A DNA stretch of 64,000 nt from NCBI GenBank assembly GCA_019671135.1, contig JAHRHY010000023.1, forward strand, positions 372,001-436,000, read 5' to 3'. Made by a program: the position numbers and the translations under genes. Each line of letters begins with the position of its first letter. Position 1 is the stretch's first letter. Under the pieces are notes generated by a model. The model worked only from the letters and a program-made list of their open reading frames with translations. It ran no database searches and was not told where the DNA came from. Positions 60,097 through 64,000 of this stretch are shown piece after piece. The stretch comes from Linnemannia hyalina. Taxonomy: Eukaryota > Mortierellomycota > Mortierellomycetes > Mortierellales > Mortierellaceae.

Positions 60097-61111
60097 TTTT
60101 TTTTTCTTTTTTTTTTTTTTTTTTTTTTTCGTACACAATTTTATTTCTCTAACAAACAGCATAGAGAAGTTATTTGGAAGTAAAAGGGGACTACATAACA
60201 AACTCTTCAGTGCACCATCCACCAGTCGCAGTCCGGTCCAGAACCTGGCTCTGCGCAACAATTGTCGCTGCTCTTCACAGCTTAAACGGAAGAAAATAAA
60301 ACTAGATACGAATGAAGGGGATTCTTCCCATCCTCTCCATCATTGACAATCTCCTCCTTCCTAACAAACTCTCCAACAACCGCTCGTCAGCAGCACGTGG
60401 GTCCTTGGTCGCTCCAGGGCACCTTCCTTCACAATGTGTGGCTAGCGAAGCGCCACACGGACAGAAACCATCGTGCGTGATGTAACCGTATCCTTGACTC
60501 CAGTCACCTCGGGGGCCTGTGTATTTGGATGTCTTGTCCTTGGCAGAGATACCCTGGGTCTGCTCCCACGCGATCGTCGCGGAGCACCGAGGTTTCCAGA
60601 TCAGCTCCGAGGCCTGCGCCTCCAGGTAGCCAACAAACTTTTGAAGGACTGTCTTGGCGATGGACATTGGGGTCCGGAAGACCGCGGACCATTCAGTCAA
60701 CATGCTCAAGGGGGTGATGCCGCGGAGGAGATCCGACACGTTCCACATCGGTTTCTCGTCTCGATCGGGAGCTGGACTACCGCTGTGCACGGCTCGGGCT
60801 CCACCGATGGAGGAAAATCCTCGTACATGATCCGCATCCGAAGGGGGCCACCAGTGTATGGGTACTGGCCTTGGTACCTGACGACCGCTGTCCACCGCGC
60901 GTTTGTATTCCCGCTTCCTGGCTGCGTTGTAGCTGTTTGTCGCCTGCACACCCCACTCGTTAATCTTGCCCATGGCTGCATTTTTTTTTTCTTTTTCTTT
61001 CAGTTTTTTTTTCTCCATTTTTTTCAATTTTGCCACCAATCTTGAAGTTGAATAATTAGTGGCGTTAGATGGATTCATAGAAGATATTATTTCAGGGTTC
61101 ATAACAAGCAA
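60097..61111 (-). mobile_element. Candidate retroposon fragment: minus-strand ORF followed by AATAAA and poly(A)
   Basis: On the minus strand an open frame (61111-60302) is followed by AATAAA (60145-60140) and, about 10 nt later, an A run at 60129-60097 (23 A, one G, 9 A). This is what a retroposed transcript or the 3' end of a LINE-type element looks like. The 5' edge would lie close to the tRNA-Glu gene at 61114. I could not find a clear target-site duplication, and A/T runs are common in this genome, so the call is tentative. Confidence 0.4.
60302..61111 (-). CDS. Hypothetical protein, possibly related to LINE-type retrotransposon C-terminal sequence
   Basis: An open frame of 269 residues; the likeliest true start is the Met at about 60973 (MGKINEWGVQATNSYN), since what precedes it is Lys-rich and encoded by A runs. 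Distinct blocks are PIHWWPPSDADHVRGF, WNVSDLLRGITPLSMLTEW and WKPRCSATIAWEQTQGI. A Cys/His segment reads FCPCGASLATHCEGRCPG. The W-PRC and short Cys/His pattern remind me of the ends of zygomycete non-LTR retrotransposon proteins, but this is a weak resemblance from memory. The frame is long and non-repetitive, so it is probably or was recently coding. It could also be an ordinary lineage-specific gene. Confidence 0.5.
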   Translation of the reverse strand: MLVMNPEIISSMNPSNATNYSTSRLVAKLKKMEKKKLKEKEKKNAAMGKINEWGVQATNSYNAARKREYKRAVDSGRQVPRPVPIHWWPPSDADHVRGFSSIGGARAVHSGSPAPDRDEKPMWNVSDLLRGITPLSMLTEWSAVFRTPMSIAKTVLQKFVGYLEAQASELIWKPRCSATIAWEQTQGISAKDKTSKYTGPRGDWSQGYGYITHDGFCPCGASLATHCEGRCPGATKDPRAADERLLESLLGRRRLSMMERMGRIPFIRI

Positions 61112-61113
61112 GT

Positions 61114-61185
61114 TCCTAGTTGGTCCAGTGGTCAGGATTTGTCGCTCTCACCGACAAGGCCCGGGTTCGATCCCCGGACTGGGAA
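61114..61185 (+). tRNA. trnE(CUC): tRNA-Glu (anticodon CTC)
   Basis: 72 nt, no intron. Acceptor stem TCCTAGT pairs with ACTGGGA (one T-G pair) with discriminator A at 61185. The D arm has GGTCCAGTGGTCAGGAT, the normal eukaryotic tRNA-Glu A box. The anticodon stem TGTCG/CGACA holds the loop CTCTCAC with anticodon CTC at 61147-61149. The T arm contains GGTTCGATCCC (B box). A TTTT pol III terminator follows at 61191-61194. It reads GAG codons, which are very frequent in this window. Confidence 0.96.
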
Positions 61186-62043
61186 TTACCTTTTGCCCCT
61201 GGCTCTTCATTCACGGTTCACCCCGCGCGAAGAAGAGGGCTCGCTCGCTTTTATTTCTTTCGCCGATCTGCATGGATGGGGATGTAGACGAACGGGCGCG
61301 GGTTACCCTTTTCGGTTTTCTACTATCCTTTTTTTTCCGGGCGTTTTCTTGTCTAAACTCAGGCCGCTCTTTTGATTGTGGTAGCCTTAGGGTGTGCAAT
61401 TTGATTTCATTAACGTGCACCTATGTCCAACAACGCACCATTATTCAAGCATTCTTTTGGCGCCGCTCTACCTTGGCCTTGCGATCTGGTCCTCTAAGTC
61501 ACGACTTCCGACAGATGTTTCTTCTGGCACGCTTGCTCGGTCATACAACCACGTTCCACAGTCAAAGAAGGCACAGATCAGGGCTGCATCGACCTGCTGT
61601 TGTATTAGAATGCAGACGCTGATCATTTTTCTTTTCAATCGGTGTATCAGAGCGTGGTTGATACTAGGAAAAACAAGACATTGAGTTGTTTAAAGGTGCT
61701 CGCTAAGGATGAGGACACCAAAGCTTGAGTGTACTTTTATCGCCGGGATCGACTTTGAACTGCGCACACGATGAACAAAAAAAATGCCGAGGGAAGATCT
61801 GCATTGGAGACGGAAAAAAAAAAAAAAAAGGTCGTAGCAGACTTTGTATTCAAGGGCTATTTTCTTCAACCCACATTTTCTTCCAAACTTGATCCTTTTG
61901 GATCTTTCTCTTTCCTTTCAACCTTCGCGATGTTGATAATGCAAGGAGTAGTTTAATGAAAAGATAAACGCTAAAAGGGGAATGAAAAACGTGGTACGGG
62001 TACTAACGGGACTCTATTTGGTACAGCGGTTGGTTTGTTGAGT
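61186..62043. other. Intergenic region between tRNA-Glu and CMC2
   Basis: 858 bp with an A run of about 16 nt near 61815. The long frame at 61059-61622 runs across the tRNA and is not a gene. Nothing else is recognised. Confidence 0.45.
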
Positions 62044-62386
62044 TTACTCGTCCATGCCCTCCCATGCCTTCTCCAGCTTCTTTCTCTTCTCTTTGGCGTT
62101 CTCAAAGTGCTTCTTGCGGTTCACATCGAACTAATATAGGAACATGGATCATAAAACGACAGTTAGGAACAGAGCGGACTAACTATCAGTGAGTGAAGTA
62201 TTCGAAAGCTAGAGGAGGAGAGCAAGGAAGCTTTACCTCAGCCTGAAGGCAGTCGTTCATGGCGTTCTTGAGCTTGTTGCAACCGCCCAGGTACCGGTGG
62301 AGGATACCCTGGTTATGGCACTGGTCGAGTTGAAGAATGATGTCCTCGCAGGAGACGTGCTTGTGGAGGTCGAGCTTTGAATGCAT
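62044..62386 (-). CDS. CMC2: COX assembly mitochondrial protein Cmc2 (twin CX9C)
   Basis: Exons 62386-62237 and 62130-62044 give 78 residues. MHSKLDLHKH matches the MHP-L start of Cmc2. The twin CX9C motif is intact: Cys13/Cys23 and Cys36/Cys46 with nine residues between each pair. The C-terminus is Lys/Glu-rich and helical (KHFENAKEKRKKLEKAWEG). Cmc2 is a small intermembrane-space protein imported by Mia40 and needed for cytochrome c oxidase assembly. Length and motif spacing fit the family closely. Confidence 0.95.
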
Positions 62387-63403
62387 TGTGTTGTTGTGTG
62401 TTGAATTGAAGGAGAGGGAGGGAAGTAAGGTTTTCGAATGGGTCGAGTGGAGGGTAAGTGTGGGAGATGGAGTGCTGAGCAATGGTGCGAGAGAGGGCGC
62501 TTGTTTCTCTTTGGCTTGTTTGTTCCTTCCTTCCGGGACCGGGAAAGTTGCGATAGGTGGATTGGTGGGCGAAAGTGATCGATTAAGGGGAGTGAGAATG
62601 TCAAGGAGGGAAAGAATAAAGGCGGCAGGACAATAATCTTTACAAAAACCTTTTCAATTTAAAAGAAGTATGTGACACCCTATAAGGCAGAGGGTGTAGG
62701 ATACAACCATCATTGACGGATACCCATCCATCCATCGATACATCGACACACAAGCACAATAGTGCTCAGGATCAACCATCGGTATTCTCAGCAACCATTC
62801 GGCAACATCGGGAAAAAAAAATTGTCATCGACATATCTGGGACCCATCATCAACTTGCAAAAGTGATGCCATCAGAGAGATCTGATGGTGTTCTCTCGAC
62901 AGACCGACAGCCAGACATCGGGCTTTACTCAGTTTTGGGTTATTTTGGCTGCTGGTTGTTAAGCTCACAGGCTAGGCGTGTCCTGGGGCACCGTATCGAG
63001 TTTCAATTGCACAGGAAACCAGTGTCTCAAGGCTTTTGCTGGTCGCCGTACTGATCGGGATCAGGATCAACAGTGAATCGCCCACTTTACCGTTTCAGGC
63101 TGTCAACAACAGTGCAGCTTGTCAGCGCTACGCTCAGAGCAACACCGGGAGCTCAACTCTTTAGCCGCACCAGCTGGCAGTAGCTTTACACCGTTCAAAC
63201 ATCAACAGCAACCGTATCAGGATCCTAGAACGCATACAAACCTGCAGACACAGATCGAGACACACCAACGATCAACAATCTACACCCTTTCAACAACCCT
63301 GCTGGCTTCCCCACAGGACACTACCGCACAGACCAATCAACCTCGAAGTAGCAAGTGAACTAACCCGGGACTCTCCAATTTCCAACCTTTTTTTCAGACA
63401 AAA
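62387..63403. promoter_or_regulatory. Divergent promoter and 5' leader region of CMC2 and the eL15 gene
   Basis: 1.0 kb. An inverted repeat ACACCCT..AGGGTGT lies at about 62675-62697. Just before the eL15 ATG, CTAAC followed by a pyrimidine tract and TTTTTTTCAG at about 63387-63396 strongly resembles the 3' end of an intron, so the eL15 leader is probably spliced. A donor could be GTGAAC at 63355 or lie further upstream. Confidence 0.5.
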
Positions 63404-64000
63404 ATGGGAGCCTACAAGTATCTCGAGGAGTTGGCCAAGAAGAAGCAGTCTGATGTCATGCGCTTCTTGTTGCGTGTTCGCTGCTGGGAGTACCGTCAGT
63501 TGAACGTTATCCACCGCGCTTCCCGCCCTTCGCGCCCCGATAAGGCCCGTCGTTTGGGATACAAGGCCAAGCAGGGATACGTCATCTACCGTATCCGCGT
63601 CCGTCGTGGTGGTCGCAAAAAGCCCGTTGCCAAGGGTGCCACCTTCGGTAAGCCCGGTGGACACGGAGTCAACCAGCTCAAGTACCAGCGTTCCCTCCAG
63701 GCCACCGCTGAGGAGCGTGTCGGCCGCAAGTGCGGAAACTTGCGCGTCCTCAACTCGTACTGGGTCAACCAGGATTCGACCTACAAGTACTTCGAGGTCA
63801 TCCTCGTCGACCCCTCGCACAAGGCTATCCGCCGCGATGCCCGCATCAACTGGATCGTCAACCCCGTCCACAAGCGCCGTGAGGCCCGTGGTCTTACCTC
63901 TGCCACCAAGAAGAACCGTGGTCACGGCAAGGGTCACGGCTTCAATAAGACCATCGGATCTGGTCGTCGTGCCAACTGGAAGAGACGCAACACTCTCTCG
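63404..64000 (+). CDS. RPL15: 60S ribosomal protein eL15 (truncated by window end)
   Basis: 199 codons are present with no intron; the family is 204 residues, so only about five residues and the stop are missing. [20 protein letters not shown], then [20 protein letters not shown] and [18 protein letters not shown], match eL15 almost residue for residue. [20 protein letters not shown] and [19 protein letters not shown] follow. It is a core protein of the large subunit that contacts 28S and 5.8S rRNA. Codons are almost entirely C-ending or otherwise optimal, marking it as highly expressed. The start follows an intron-like acceptor in the leader (TTTTTTTCAG at 63396). Confidence 0.98.
   Translation, partial: MGAYKYLEELAKKKQSDVMRFLLRVRCWEYRQLNVIHRASRPSRPDKARRLGYKAKQGYVIYRIRVRRGGRKKPVAKGATFGKPGGHGVNQLKYQRSLQATAEERVGRKCGNLRVLNSYWVNQDSTYKYFEVILVDPSHKAIRRDARINWIVNPVHKRREARGLTSATKKNRGHGKGHGFNKTIGSGRRANWKRRNTLS

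Noticed and set aside
59641..60261. Two minus-strand frames after the F-box gene
   Set aside because: One is Glu/Arg simple sequence from a CT tract, the other runs through the A-run; neither has a credible start, domain or splice partner.
61059..61622. 187-codon plus-strand frame near tRNA-Glu
   Set aside because: It reads straight through the tRNA gene and has no recognisable domain.

Overview
The window is nuclear DNA from a filamentous fungus. Genes are split by many short introns, nearly all GT..AG and mostly 70-200 nt, with acceptors that very often read (A)ATAG. Strongly expressed genes prefer C-ending codons, and intergenic DNA is rich in CT and A/T runs. The gene families (calcipressin, OCA-type phosphatase, Yop1, Hsp31/DJ-1, A20/AN1, Pso2, Eaf7, PDI, a FUS-like protein, NDUFA9, ANP32, Afg1, a large intronless F-box/LRR protein, Cmc2, eL15), together with a Mucoromycota-type PD-(D/E)XK protein, suggest an early-diverging fungus, most likely Mortierellaceae. 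The taxon is an inference, not proven by the sequence.

Layout: 1-4269 (-) 3'-truncated ARM+BTB protein; 5081-6092 (+) calcipressin; 7056-7742 (-) VanZ-like membrane protein; 9706-15056 (+) DUF1399/glycine-rich-domain protein with a long low-complexity N-terminus; 15248-16358 (-) OCA-family pseudophosphatase; 16655-17860 (+) LSM2; 18265-19825 (-) Yop1/REEP; 19.8-22.6 kb gene-poor; 22628-23710 (-) DJ-1/Hsp31; 24665-26118 (-) A20/AN1 protein; 27208-30015 (+) Pso2/SNM1 nuclease; 30237-30849 tandem duplication; 30986-33347 (+) nine-exon PD-(D/E)XK-like protein; 33710-34869 (+) Eaf7; 35441-37247 (+) PDI; 37956-40491 (-) FUS/TAF15-like RNA-binding protein; 40847-43299 (+) NDUFA9; 44132-44587 (+) small intronless protein; 45784-48722 (+) ANP32-like LRR/acidic protein; 49045-50950 (-) alginate-lyase-like membrane protein; 51878-53958 (+) Q-rich nuclear protein; 54329-56423 (+) Afg1 ATPase; 57385-59496 (+) F-box/LRR protein; 60302-61111 (-) retroposon-like ORF beside tRNA-Glu at 61114-61185; 62044-62386 (-) CMC2; 63404 to the window end (+) ribosomal protein eL15.

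This is mostly ordinary housekeeping content and not a gene cluster. The genes do not form one pathway, although several touch mitochondria (NDUFA9, Afg1, Cmc2) or the ER (PDI, Yop1). Many neighbours are head-to-head pairs sharing a short promoter region. Exon boundaries were read by eye from GT/AG sites and checked for reading-frame phase. The parts that stand out are: a tandemly duplicated 0.27-kb unit in front of the PD-(D/E)XK-like gene, which lacks the motif lysine; a phosphatase with both catalytic residues replaced; a start-codon-only exon in LSM2 and a 12-nt exon in PDI; and an ORF with AATAAA plus a poly(A) run ending 2 bp from a tRNA gene, resembling a retroposon insertion.
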